This document shows positions 16,721-25,130 of a stretch of 51,423 nt of DNA, one piece after another; the first letter of the stretch is position 1, and every line of letters starts with the position of its first letter. The notes under the pieces were generated by a model. It made no database searches. It saw nothing but the letters and a program-made list of their open reading frames with translations, and was not told the DNA's origin. Position numbers and translations under genes: made by a program. The stretch lies in assembly GCA_017417465.1 (NCBI GenBank), contig JAFPZD010000128.1:1-51423 (forward strand), in the 5' to 3' direction. Source of the DNA: Prevotella sp. (GTDB lineage: Bacteria; Bacteroidota; Bacteroidia; Bacteroidales; Bacteroidaceae).

Positions 16721-18883
16721 CTACCTTACCACGACCTTACGCCCATCGACGATGTTGATGCCCTTCTGGCTGGGTGACGTGAGGCGCCGCCCCGTCAGGT
16801 CGTAGACGCGGCTGCCTTCCGTCGACGTCTGCCGGCAGACATCGGTGATGCCCTGAACCGTCGGGTCAGCATAGTCAGTACTGCGGAGCATGACCGAGGG
16901 CACAGCGTCGGTGTCGCCGATGGTGATGTTAAAGACGAAGGTGGCCGTGGCATTGACGGTCGACGTCCGGCGGTAGCGCAGTGCCTGACGAATGGTGTAC
17001 TGCGAGCCAGCCTGACACTTGCCTGGATACTGGCCGACATAGAAGGTGAGTGCCGACGGTGTGAACTCCGAGTAGACATAGCCGGCACTGTAGCTGGTGA
17101 CATTGCCCGAAGCGTTGAACCAGTGCCCGTAGCCATTGGCTGTCGAGCCGCTCTGTGCCAACGAGCCGTTGGGATTGACGGCATAGAACATGATGCGGTT
17201 GTTGGCAGGGCCTTGTGCCGACCATGTCTGCAGGCGTGTGGCAATGTTCGACGGCTGCATCTGGAAGGCCGTGCCCAACGTGGAGGCAGCGCGGCCACTG
17301 ACAGCTACGTTGACACCAGAATAGTCGTTGCCCGTGGTACGCGGGATGGTGACGTCGTAGGTGAATGTCACGTCGGCAATGTCACGACCGTCGAGGGTGG
17401 CCTCGGCATAGACGGTGGCCGAGGTGGCAATGTCGGTGCCCTCGAGGCTGAACTTGTAGGGCCACATATCGTCGCCGTCAATCTTGTCGTCCCACTTATG
17501 CTGGTGGTAAGACTTCAGGGCCGGGCTGACGACGAGCCACAGAGCGCTGACATCATCGGGAACGGTGAACGTAAAGTCCTCGGTGACGGCTCTTGTGCCC
17601 TGACAGTAGACGCTGTCTTCGCTGAAGTAGCGGCGCGTGCCGTCCTTCATCAGGGCCACGTAGCCCATGCGGAAGCCACGTGCCGAGCGTGTGCCACCAT
17701 TGATGTAGTGACGGTTGTCGCTGACGACGAAGCGCGAGTCGCCGTCCAGATACTCGCCCGGGTCGGCATCGAGCAGCGCCGCACCGACGGTAAGACCCGT
17801 CAGGTGGGTGGTCACCTCCGTGCCACCCTGAGGCACCTGCAGCGGCACGACGTTGAAGCCCGTGCCCTGCGGACAGCTGGACAGTGCCACCTGGTACGCA
17901 TCGTCGTCGGTGAGCACGCAGCGGTAGGTGAAGTCGCCCACATAGGGGTTACGGTAGGGCACGCAGACGTCGAAGTCCCACGTTGCACAACGGCAGGCGT
18001 AGTCGAAGTAGAGCTGGTAGAGGTCACGCACAGAGAGGCCTTTCAGTGCCATCAGCGCCTGGTTGAAGTCGGTGGCGCCCGTCATGGGCTGGTTCCACAC
18101 CTGTGCCACGGTCTTGATGTCGCCATAGTGCTGGCAGAGGTAATACAGGAACCAGTAGCTCTGATAGCGATGCCACTCGTGGGTGAAGGCATAGTTATGC
18201 GAGTTGCGGAAGATGCCGATGCTCTGGTCGTACATCAGCTCGGGGTACGACTGGTTGGCCTGCCACTGGGCCGTCTGCTCCCAGATGGTCTGGCCGTTGC
18301 CCACGGGCAGGTGGAAGCCTGTGCCAATGGTCGACGACGACCAGTGGTTATGGCCGCAAGCTTCGGCGTAGCACATGTAGTGGAACGAGTGGCCTACCTC
18401 ATGGGCGACGCTGTGGCCCACGGGTTTGCACGTCGAGGGGTTGAGCCACAGTGCCGACACTTCAAAGTCGTAGCCGCCACCGAAGCAGGTCCACTCCGTG
18501 GTGTGGTTCATCAGCACCATGACCTTGTACTTGCTGAGGTTCGAGTTCACAGGGTCTACAAAGCCCAGCTGGTTGATTTCCAGGTCGAAGAAGGCTTCGC
18601 ACTTCGCCAAGAGGTCGTCGATGTCGACGTAGTAGAAGTTGCTCTTCGGCAGGTTCTTGGGATTGGTGCTACCATAGTACTTATCCCAGAAGATGACGAC
18701 GTTGTCGCTCTCCACCGAGCGCGTCTTCGACCAGGTGTACTTGTTGTCCGGATCGCTCTCTTTGTAGAGCAGCGTGTCGGTGCGGTTCTGCCGCCACTCG
18801 TCGGGGATGTATACACGCTTCTGTGCAGTGAGTGCCGATGTGATCATCATGGCCAGCATGGCCGTTGTTAGTAATCGTTTCAT
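16721..18883 (-). CDS. Secreted DUF6055-like putative metallopeptidase with C-terminal sorting-like tail
   Basis: This protein of about 720 residues begins with a good signal peptide (MKRLLTTAMLAMM... to LTAQ, residues 1-20). I chose this ATG over a GTG 36 bases upstream that overlaps the preceding stop. Residues 161-165 are HEVGH followed by SFHY, a gluzincin-like zinc site, with 'GQTIWEQTAQW' as a possible third-ligand region. The 'YIPDEWRQNRTDTLLY' start resembles DUF6055. The C-terminal third (from 'VTIPRTTGNDYSGVNVAV') resembles the DUF4859-type region also seen in the adjacent CotH gene. The last 30 residues ('VYDLTGRRLTSPSQKGINIV' then DGRKVVVR) are a Prevotella-type C-terminal motif. 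Secretion and proteolysis are inferred; the substrate is unknown. It is probably co-transcribed with the CotH gene. Confidence 0.85.
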   Translation of the reverse strand: MKRLLTTAMLAMMITSALTAQKRVYIPDEWRQNRTDTLLYKESDPDNKYTWSKTRSVESDNVVIFWDKYYGSTNPKNLPKSNFYYVDIDDLLAKCEAFFDLEINQLGFVDPVNSNLSKYKVMVLMNHTTEWTCFGGGYDFEVSALWLNPSTCKPVGHSVAHEVGHSFHYMCYAEACGHNHWSSSTIGTGFHLPVGNGQTIWEQTAQWQANQSYPELMYDQSIGIFRNSHNYAFTHEWHRYQSYWFLYYLCQHYGDIKTVAQVWNQPMTGATDFNQALMALKGLSVRDLYQLYFDYACRCATWDFDVCVPYRNPYVGDFTYRCVLTDDDAYQVALSSCPQGTGFNVVPLQVPQGGTEVTTHLTGLTVGAALLDADPGEYLDGDSRFVVSDNRHYINGGTRSARGFRMGYVALMKDGTRRYFSEDSVYCQGTRAVTEDFTFTVPDDVSALWLVVSPALKSYHQHKWDDKIDGDDMWPYKFSLEGTDIATSATVYAEATLDGRDIADVTFTYDVTIPRTTGNDYSGVNVAVSGRAASTLGTAFQMQPSNIATRLQTWSAQGPANNRIMFYAVNPNGSLAQSGSTANGYGHWFNASGNVTSYSAGYVYSEFTPSALTFYVGQYPGKCQAGSQYTIRQALRYRRTSTVNATATFVFNITIGDTDAVPSVMLRSTDYADPTVQGITDVCRQTSTEGSRVYDLTGRRLTSPSQKGINIVDGRKVVVR

Positions 18884-18915
18884 GGTTGTATGCTTGATAG
18901 TTGTTTCGTTGCTTA

Positions 18916-20805
18916 TCACCAGCCGTTGTTTTCTATCTTAAAGGTTACTTCGACATTGACTTTCAGCACGGTGCCGTTCGAGGGATACTGGTACTGCATG
19001 GTGACGGTGTGCTCGCTGTCCCAGCACTGCCACTGATAGAGTCCGCAGTTCCAGTTCCACAGGTCGTCGAACACCTCGATGTAGACATGGCCATTGGCAT
19101 AGGCGCCGGGATTGCCATCGCCGTCGAACCATCCACCGAAGACGCCGTTGGTGCCATTAGGCCCCTCGCTCCCGTCGGTGAATAGCGGGACGATGGTGAC
19201 GTTGGCCTCTACAATCTCGCTCAGCCCCATCAGGCTGAGGACACGGTTCTTGCTCACCTTCACCTTGCTGCTCTGGTCGTAGCCACGGTCCCACTGCATC
19301 GTCACGTTGGTCTTGATGGTGCCACACAGCTTGTCGCCAGCGATGGGCGTGTCGTCAGGCTCGGGAATGGCAGGAATGAGGTAGCTCATGTGTATCAGGC
19401 GGTTCTTGAGCCACGAGTGCATCTTCTCAAGCTCGGTCTCAAAGTCTTTGCCGCGCAGGGGCCACCGCTCAGCCTCGCGGTCCATGGCGCCCTCTCGCAG
19501 GTGCTCGACATACTTCATGCACTCGTTCCAGTTGCGGCTGACGAGGGAGTCCTTGACGGCTGCCCACTGGGCCTTGTACTGCTGGACGAACTGCTTGCAG
19601 CCAAACAGGTCGGTGAAGAACTGCGGCACGTAGTTGTAGTTACCGTTGCGCTTCAGTGGGTTGGTACCCATGACGGTCTCCGTGACATTGGCAAAGAAGG
19701 TGTGGCCGGCATACATGTTGCTCCAGTCGAAGTCGTAGCCGCCGTCGAAGTCCCACAGCGGCCCCATCACCCACTTGCCGTCGCCGTCCTTGTGCATATA
19801 GATAGAGCGGGGTGCCGACAGCTCCACATTGTAGACAAACTCCTGCAGCTGCAGATACTTGATGAACGACGGGATGTCGAGCAGCTGCTCTACGGCTTCA
19901 TAGTCCTTTGCCTTGATGGCCTGCTCCAGCTCGGCGAAGACGGCTTTCACTGAGTCGACGGTGTTGGCAGTGAAGCGCTCGTCGTCGGGATATTTCACGC
20001 AGACGGGCATGCGGTAGACCGTCGACCAGAAGTTGTCGCCGGCATCGGGGGCCTCGCCGGGACCGTCGTCGACATCCAGCGAGATCAGTATGCCACGGTC
20101 GTCGCTCACCGCCACGCGGTTCTTGCCCTGCTGCACCTGCTCGGTGAGCTGATACACGCCACGGTAGTCGCCATTGACATAAAGCTCGACGTAGCGGGTG
20201 TGGTTGGTATAGGGCAAACCGAGCCAGCGGCCAGCCTCGAAGACGAACGTGTTCATCAGGTCGGTGACGTCGCGGTAGTTGGCCAGCAGCACCCAGCTCT
20301 TCGCCTTGTCAAGGCCCAGCAGTTTGTGCTTGTCGTTGAGTTTCAGGCGGAACGGCTTCTTGTCGTACCAAAGGAACGAGCTGTTGCCACGACCACGTAT
20401 CTGGGCCAGTGCCGAATAGTTCGAGAACGACCCCTTCGCGTTCAGCGACACATGGCAGTCGGTGTAGTAGTCGCGCGATGTAATGTCGGAACCGTCGTTG
20501 GTGGTGATATAAAGCTGGAACACCTGATAGGGATCCTTGCTCTCGTCCGTGCCGACAGGCTCAACCGTGACACGGTCGATCGCATCAATGGTGAAGGGCA
20601 CCGTCACGTCGCCACGCAGGTGGAACAGCAGCTCCTCCTCGTCGTCAGTGACCGTCATATGGTCAATGCTGTCGATTATCAGCGGAAAGTCCCACAGTGC
20701 CGAGCGGTCGGCCATATGGACATGAACCTGCTGCTGGCCAAAGCACGGCAGCATCACGAAAACGGCAATCAGCAGTAGGTTAAACTGCCTGTAGAATAAG
20801 CGCAT
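18916..20805 (-). CDS. Exported CotH-type protein (kinase-like fold)
   Basis: This 629-residue protein has a signal peptide (residues 1-23, to CFGQ). The CotH core is clear: 'AQIRGRGNSSFLWYDKKPFR', 'LLANYRDVTDLMNTF', 'YVELYVNGDYRGVYQLTEQV' and the acidic 'GPLWDFDGGYDFDW'. CotH proteins are atypical protein kinases in Bacillus spore coats and occur as exported proteins in many gut Bacteroidales; the activity here is inferred. Residues about 500-629 resemble the C-terminal domain of the downstream metallopeptidase ('GFFGGWF'-like Gly/Trp-rich region, 'VYIEVFDDLWNWNCGLYQWQ'). It ends 33 bp before the ATG of the metallopeptidase gene on the same strand, suggesting an operon. A divergent promoter region separates it from the GH127 gene. 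Confidence 0.9.
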   Translation of the reverse strand: MRLFYRQFNLLLIAVFVMLPCFGQQQVHVHMADRSALWDFPLIIDSIDHMTVTDDEEELLFHLRGDVTVPFTIDAIDRVTVEPVGTDESKDPYQVFQLYITTNDGSDITSRDYYTDCHVSLNAKGSFSNYSALAQIRGRGNSSFLWYDKKPFRLKLNDKHKLLGLDKAKSWVLLANYRDVTDLMNTFVFEAGRWLGLPYTNHTRYVELYVNGDYRGVYQLTEQVQQGKNRVAVSDDRGILISLDVDDGPGEAPDAGDNFWSTVYRMPVCVKYPDDERFTANTVDSVKAVFAELEQAIKAKDYEAVEQLLDIPSFIKYLQLQEFVYNVELSAPRSIYMHKDGDGKWVMGPLWDFDGGYDFDWSNMYAGHTFFANVTETVMGTNPLKRNGNYNYVPQFFTDLFGCKQFVQQYKAQWAAVKDSLVSRNWNECMKYVEHLREGAMDREAERWPLRGKDFETELEKMHSWLKNRLIHMSYLIPAIPEPDDTPIAGDKLCGTIKTNVTMQWDRGYDQSSKVKVSKNRVLSLMGLSEIVEANVTIVPLFTDGSEGPNGTNGVFGGWFDGDGNPGAYANGHVYIEVFDDLWNWNCGLYQWQCWDSEHTVTMQYQYPSNGTVLKVNVEVTFKIENNGW

Positions 20806-20832
20806 TTCTTCAATTTATTTTAGAAATCGAGT

Positions 20833-20865
20833 GCAAAGTAAGCAAAAATTTGGCACATTACCAAA
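20833..20865 (-). promoter_or_regulatory. Likely promoter of the CotH gene
   Basis: On the minus strand TTTG (20862-20865) precedes TTACTTTG (20833-20840) by 21 nt, the normal -33/-7 spacing. The -7 element deviates from TAnnTTTG at the second base. It lies 28 bp upstream of the ATG. Confidence 0.45.
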
Positions 20866-20882
20866 CTCTTTCCCCAAAAAAG

Positions 20883-20913
20883 TTTGTGAAGTGCAAAAAA
20901 TATCGTAACTTTG
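20883..20913 (+). promoter_or_regulatory. Promoter of the GH127 gene
   Basis: TTTG at 20883-20886, a 19-nt spacer and TAACTTTG at 20906-20913 match the Bacteroidota consensus in sequence and spacing. The leader to the ATG at 21001 is about 80 nt and its last 37 nt are an AACTCC repeat. Confidence 0.8.
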
Positions 20914-20963
20914 CAAGCAAATTGCCAAACTATCAGCTCCAAATGCTACTAAAATCAACATCT

Positions 20964-21000
20964 ACACCCCCCAACTCCTAACCCCTAACTCCTAACTCCC
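20964..21000. repeat. AACTCC-type repeat in GH127 leader
   Basis: Several AACTCC(T) words run directly up to the GH127 start codon and occupy the position where a ribosome binding site would be. The same word family occurs at 12093-12183 and in the 36.5-36.8 kb gap. Confidence 0.7.
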
Positions 21001-23541
21001 ATGACCCCTTCCCCACTAAGTTCATTACTCCTACTTTGTTCATTCTTCATGAGCCCCAGCACCGCGGGGGCACAAAAGGGCTACCCCATCAGTCCCGTCA
21101 GCTTCACCCAAGTGAAGGTCGCTCCCAACTCGTTCTGGGGCGAGCGTCTTCAGGCCAGCCGCGACGTCACCATCCCACTGGCTTTCTCGAAGTGTGAGAG
21201 CGAGGGCCGCTACAAGAACTTCGAGAACGCCGCCGCCCACCTGAAAGACCCTTCAAAGGTGTTCAAGGTCAATGGCGTAGGCTACTCGTTCGACGACACC
21301 GACCCCTACAAGACCATCGAGGGTGCCTCCTACATCCTTCAGACCTATCCCGACAAGCGTCTGCGCGCCTATGTCGACAGCATCATCGACATCATTGCCA
21401 CCGCACAGGAGCCCGACGGCTACCTCTACACCGCACGCACGCAGAACCCCGCCGACCCGCACCACTGGGCAGGGCCCACACGCTGGTCGAAGGAGGAAGA
21501 CCTCTCGCACGAACTCTATAACCTAGGCCACATGGTCGAGGCCGCCGTGGCCCACTATCAGGCTACGGGCAGCCGTAAGTTCCTCGACATCGCATGCCGC
21601 TACGCCGACTGCGTATGCCGCGAGGTAGGTCCTAACCCGGGACAAGCCTGCGTGGTGCCCGGCCACCAGATTGCCGAGATGGCACTGGCACGCCTCTACC
21701 TCGCCACCGGCGAACAGCGTTACCTCGACGAGGCGAAGTTCCTCCTCGACTACCGCGGAAAGACAACCATCACCCACGACTACTCACAGGCCCACAAGCC
21801 CGTCGTCGACCAGGACGAGGCGGTAGGCCACGCCGTCCGCGCCACCTATATGTATGCCGGCATGGCCGACGTGGCAGCGCTCACCGGCGACTCGGCCTAC
21901 ATCCGCGCCATCGACCGCATCTGGGACAACATTGTCAGCCGGAAGCTTTACATCACCGGCGGCATCGGCGCCACAGCCAGCGGCGAGGCCTTCGGTCCCA
22001 ACTACTACCTGCCCAACATGTCGGCCTACTGCGAGACGTGCGCCGCCATCGGCAACGTCTACGTCAACTACCGTCTCTTCCTCCTCCACGGCGAGGCGAA
22101 ATACTACGACGTGCTCGAGCGCACACTCTACAACGGTCTCATCTCGGGCGTGTCGCTCGACGGTGGCGCCTTCTTCTATCCCAATCCCCTCGAGTCGATG
22201 GGCGAGCGCCAGCGCCAGGCGTGGTTCGGCTGCGCCTGCTGCCCCAGCAACATCTGCCGCTTCATCCCCTCACTGCCCGGCTATGTCTATGCAGTCAGGA
22301 CCGGAGACAACGGAAATAGTAAATCGTCAAATAGTAAATCGTCAAATCGTAAATCCCCCGATATTTACGTCAACCTCTTCCTCCCCAATAGCACCAACAT
22401 CAACGTAGGCAAAAAGATGGTGGCACTGACACAGACCACGGCCTACCCCTGGGACGGCGAGGTCACCATACGCATCGACAAGAACACCGTCGGCGACTTC
22501 AACCTGAAGGTGCGCATACCCGGATGGGCACGCGGCAAGGTGGTGCCCTCTGACCTCTACCACTACACCGACGACCAGCGCCTCGGCTTCTCAGTCATCA
22601 TCAACGGCATCACCGTGCCACTGCTCGTCGGCGACGATGGCTACATCAACATCGAGCGACGCTGGAAGCGCGGCGACGAGCTACTGCTGTGCCTAGATAT
22701 GGAACCGCGCGTCGTGCGTGCTATAGAAAAGGTGGAGGCCGACCGCGGCATGGTCGCCATCGAGCGAGGGCCCATCGTCTACTGCGCCGAGGGCGTCGAC
22801 AATGCCGACTTCGACATCATGAGCGTGCTCATCAACCAGCAGCCCACCATCGACGTACGCCCCAACCAGCCGTTCAGCTATCAGACAGCAGACCCCGCTC
22901 CCGACGGCTCCCCGTCGGGTCCCCGCACCCCGCACCACCTCACACAGCTCGTCACCGACGCCCAGACCCTCGCTTTCGACCCACAGGGGCGGCTGACGAC
23001 CAAGAACGTGCGGCTGACGCTCATCCCCTACTACGCCTGGTGCCACCGCGGGCGCAGCAACATGAAGGTGTGGCTGCCGCAGGACCTCCGTGCCACACGG
23101 CCTGCCGAGCCCCCCACCCTCGCCTCCGAGAGCAAGATAGAGTCGTCCATGCGCATACCTGCCCTCAGCAGCATCAACGATCGCCTCGTGCCGAAGGATG
23201 GCAACGACCGCTCCATACCCTACACCCACTGGTGGCCAAAGCAGGGCTCCACGGAGTGGATCAGCTACACCTTCAAGCAGGAGGCCACCGTCCAGTCGAG
23301 CACCGTCTACTGGTACGACGACCAGCCATGGCAGGGCTGTAAGATTCCCGACAGCTGGTGTCTCTACTACCGCGACAGCAACGGGCAGTGGCAGCCCGTC
23401 ACCAACCCCGATGCCTACCCCGTCGCGAAGGGAGTGCCATGCACCGTCAATTTCGACCCTGTAAAGACCACAGCCGTCAAGCTCGAAGTGAAGATCAACG
23501 GCGACAAGTCGGCAGGCATCTTTGAGTGGTCGGTGAGATAA
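21001..23541 (+). CDS. GH127 beta-L-arabinofuranosidase-type enzyme (DUF1680)
   Basis: This 846-residue protein belongs to GH127 (formerly DUF1680), which releases beta-L-arabinofuranose from plant arabinan or extensin-type glycans. A signal peptide spans residues 1-24 (to AGAQ). The catalytic barrel shows 'SHELYNLGHMVEAAVA', 'CVVPGHQIAEMALARLYLATG', the zinc-site pair 'AYCETCAAIGNV' and 'FGCACCPSNICR', the latter carrying the expected catalytic Cys. A C-terminal F5/8-like beta-sandwich starts near 'WISYTFKQEATVQSSTVYWY'. Oddity: residues about 438-452 (NGNSKSSNSKSSNRKSP) are an in-frame low-complexity insert in the loop before 'DIYVNLF', and its DNA matches the array at 11889-12060. The preceding leader is also repeat-derived. 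A hairpin follows the stop. Confidence 0.93.
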   Translation: MTPSPLSSLLLLCSFFMSPSTAGAQKGYPISPVSFTQVKVAPNSFWGERLQASRDVTIPLAFSKCESEGRYKNFENAAAHLKDPSKVFKVNGVGYSFDDTDPYKTIEGASYILQTYPDKRLRAYVDSIIDIIATAQEPDGYLYTARTQNPADPHHWAGPTRWSKEEDLSHELYNLGHMVEAAVAHYQATGSRKFLDIACRYADCVCREVGPNPGQACVVPGHQIAEMALARLYLATGEQRYLDEAKFLLDYRGKTTITHDYSQAHKPVVDQDEAVGHAVRATYMYAGMADVAALTGDSAYIRAIDRIWDNIVSRKLYITGGIGATASGEAFGPNYYLPNMSAYCETCAAIGNVYVNYRLFLLHGEAKYYDVLERTLYNGLISGVSLDGGAFFYPNPLESMGERQRQAWFGCACCPSNICRFIPSLPGYVYAVRTGDNGNSKSSNSKSSNRKSPDIYVNLFLPNSTNINVGKKMVALTQTTAYPWDGEVTIRIDKNTVGDFNLKVRIPGWARGKVVPSDLYHYTDDQRLGFSVIINGITVPLLVGDDGYINIERRWKRGDELLLCLDMEPRVVRAIEKVEADRGMVAIERGPIVYCAEGVDNADFDIMSVLINQQPTIDVRPNQPFSYQTADPAPDGSPSGPRTPHHLTQLVTDAQTLAFDPQGRLTTKNVRLTLIPYYAWCHRGRSNMKVWLPQDLRATRPAEPPTLASESKIESSMRIPALSSINDRLVPKDGNDRSIPYTHWWPKQGSTEWISYTFKQEATVQSSTVYWYDDQPWQGCKIPDSWCLYYRDSNGQWQPVTNPDAYPVAKGVPCTVNFDPVKTTAVKLEVKINGDKSAGIFEWSVR
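22313..22355. repeat. In-frame copy of AT-rich repeat inside GH127
   Basis: The sequence consists of AAATAGTAAATCGTC units and encodes Asn/Ser/Lys repeats. Bases 22329-22354 are the exact reverse complement of 11952-11977 in the rseP-dxr gap. Surrounding codons are GC-rich, so this patch stands out in composition. Confidence 0.85.
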
Positions 23542-23548
23542 AAAGGGC

Positions 23549-23786
23549 ACCTCCGCACTCCCGCACCTCCGTTGGCACAAGACGCTGAAAGTTTCTTGTG
23601 CCAACTGCTTTATTCCTACCCCTCCGCACCTCCGAAAAGGCCAGAACTAATCTCGTACCCCCGCACCTCCGCACCCCCGCACCTCCGAATAATCCAGAAA
23701 TAATCTCGCACCTCCGTACCCCCGCACCTACGAATAATCCAGAACTAATCTCGCACCTCCGTACCCCCGCACCCCCGCACCCCCGA
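23549..23786. repeat. C-rich nested tandem array after GH127
   Basis: CCGCACCTC and CCGCACCCC 9-mers are nested in about three longer units that each contain AATAATCCAGAA(C/A)TAATCTCG. This fills most of the 340-bp gap between the GH127 and sigma-factor genes. It contains the 23571-23605 hairpin and no coding sequence that I can support. Confidence 0.8.
23571..23605 (+). terminator. Terminator-like hairpin after GH127
   Basis: GTTGGCACAAGA (23571-23582) and its perfect complement TCTTGTGCCAAC (23594-23605) form a 12-bp stem with an 11-nt loop, followed by TGCTTTATT. It lies 30 bp after the GH127 stop. Confidence 0.6.
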
Positions 23787-23881
23787 AAAAAAAAATCCTG
23801 CTTTCCGTAAAAAAACGGCACCCTGAAGTGTCTAATAGATAAACGCCCCCCCAAAAACGGGGGTACAAACAAACGACTGAC

Positions 23882-24421
23882 ATGCTTGAACAGACCATAC
23901 TGGAACAGCTTTTCCGCCAGAACTACAGCAAGATGATTCATCTGGCCAGCATCTTGCTGGGCAATGGACAGGAGGCCGAGGACGTGGTGCAGGACGTCTT
24001 CCTGCGTGTGGCCCGCTCCGACCTTCCACCACGTAGCGACCACTACCTGCTGACCGCCGTGCGCAACGCCTGCCTGAACAGGATCCGCCACATGCGGCTA
24101 CACGAGCGGGTGAAGAGGCTGCTGCCTGTTGAAAGCCCTTGGACAGGCGCTGCCGATGGAATCGACGAGCCCGGCACGCAGCCCCTCGGCCACACCACTG
24201 CATCTCCGCCTATCTATGAGGAGGACAGCCGCCTCGACGCCATTGCCACGTTTGTCGACGAACAGCTGGACGAGCCCCACCGCAGCATCGTCCATCTGCG
24301 CTTCGACGACGACCTGACAATTGCTGAGATTGCCCGTCGACTCGCGCTTAACCCCAACACGGCCTACAAGTACCTGGCTCAAAGCATTCAGCAAATCAAA
24401 CAGCACTTCAACAACCACTAA
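23882..24421 (+). CDS. ECF RNA polymerase sigma factor
   Basis: This 179-residue protein has the two-domain layout of ECF sigma factors. Sigma2 (residues about 10-75) contains 'NGQEAEDVVQDVFLRVAR' and 'LLTAVRNACLNRIR'. Sigma4 (about 120-175) contains 'DEPHRSIVHLRFDDDLTIAE' and 'LALNPNTAYKYLAQSIQQIK', the helix-turn-helix that reads -35 DNA. It is followed after 13 bp by an anti-sigma-like gene and then an outer-membrane barrel, the standard order of Bacteroidota ECF circuits. It would direct transcription of a small regulon, perhaps this operon itself. Upstream is a C-rich hairpin (about 23847-23865) and no clear TAnnTTTG promoter, which would fit ECF-dependent autoregulation. Confidence 0.93.
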   Translation: MLEQTILEQLFRQNYSKMIHLASILLGNGQEAEDVVQDVFLRVARSDLPPRSDHYLLTAVRNACLNRIRHMRLHERVKRLLPVESPWTGAADGIDEPGTQPLGHTTASPPIYEEDSRLDAIATFVDEQLDEPHRSIVHLRFDDDLTIAEIARRLALNPNTAYKYLAQSIQQIKQHFNNH

Positions 24422-24434
24422 CGACGACACAGCA

Positions 24435-25121
24435 ATGAAAACGACCAACGACCCCATCCGCCTGCTACTCGAGATGCTCGACAACCCCGAGGCTTACACC
24501 GAGCAGCAGATCCACGACATCATTCATCGTGATGAAACGACACGCGAGGCCTACCGCCTCATGGTTGACGTCAAGCGCAGCAGCCGACGACGCCACAACG
24601 ACAAGGCAGTCGATGTGGATGCCGCATGGAAGAAGATGAAAGATGAAAAATTAAAAATGAAAGATGAAAGGGCGGCAAATTTTTCATCGTTCATCGTTCA
24701 TCGTTCATCTCAAAAGATTGCGGCTTCGTTCATCGGTGTGCTCATCGCGTCGGGCATCGCCTTTGCCACCGTCCATATCGTGCGCACAGTCGTAGGACGT
24801 GACCAGAAATCCCCGGCACAAGTGGAGCAGCCGGCAACAGTACGACCGTCGCAGGCCGCACAAGCCAGCGCTCAGAGCGTGCCTGCCGACACCGCCACCG
24901 TGCAGCCCGTCGTCTACGACAACGTCCTGCTGGAGAAGATGCTGACCGACATTGCCGCACACTACGACGTCAGCGTCACCTTCGTCAGCGACGAGGCCCG
25001 ACAGCTGCGCTTCCGCTTCGTATGGAACCCGCAGAACGACATCGACCAGGTGGTCAGCGACCTCAACCAGTTCGAGCGCCTCACCGTCACACTGAACGAC
25101 CGTCAAATCACCGTAGAGTAG
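24435..25121 (+). CDS. Short anti-sigma-like membrane protein with DUF4974-like domain
   Basis: This 228-residue protein starts at MKTTNDPIR, 13 bp after the sigma gene. Residues 1-65 are cytoplasmic with an acidic/helical segment; residues about 100-118 form one membrane helix (SFIGVLIASGIAFATVHIV). The periplasmic part ends in 'NVLLEKMLTDIAAHYDVSVT' followed by 'RFVWNPQNDIDQVVSDLNQF', which resembles the C-terminal DUF4974 domain of FecR-type anti-sigma factors. The central FecR domain is missing; only a Pro/Ala/Gln-rich linker joins membrane helix and DUF4974. Residues about 68-92 (MKDEKLKMKDER... and IVHRSSQ) are written by a low-complexity inverted repeat inserted just before the membrane helix. 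It probably binds and inhibits the sigma factor and contacts the barrel at 25131. Confidence 0.85.
   Translation: MKTTNDPIRLLLEMLDNPEAYTEQQIHDIIHRDETTREAYRLMVDVKRSSRRRHNDKAVDVDAAWKKMKDEKLKMKDERAANFSSFIVHRSSQKIAASFIGVLIASGIAFATVHIVRTVVGRDQKSPAQVEQPATVRPSQAAQASAQSVPADTATVQPVVYDNVLLEKMLTDIAAHYDVSVTFVSDEARQLRFRFVWNPQNDIDQVVSDLNQFERLTVTLNDRQITVE
24633..24713. repeat. Inverted low-complexity repeat inside the anti-sigma-like gene
   Basis: AAGATGAAAGATGAAAAAT-type sequence (24633-24669) is followed by its imperfect inverted copy built of TTCATCG units (24681-24710). The left arm matches the murA-rimM array at 13852-13917. The insert keeps the reading frame and lies between the cytoplasmic domain and the membrane helix. 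Confidence 0.75.
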
Positions 25122-25130
25122 ACACAAGCC

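Noticed and set aside
17123-18871. Very long plus-strand frame opposite the DUF6055-like gene
   Set aside because: It is antisense to a gene with signal peptide, zinc motif and C-terminal tail; its His/Val/Ala-rich text is typical of a reverse-frame shadow in GC-rich DNA.
22693-23604. 303-codon minus-strand frame opposite GH127
   Set aside because: Reverse shadow of a gene with clear GH127 zinc and Cys motifs.
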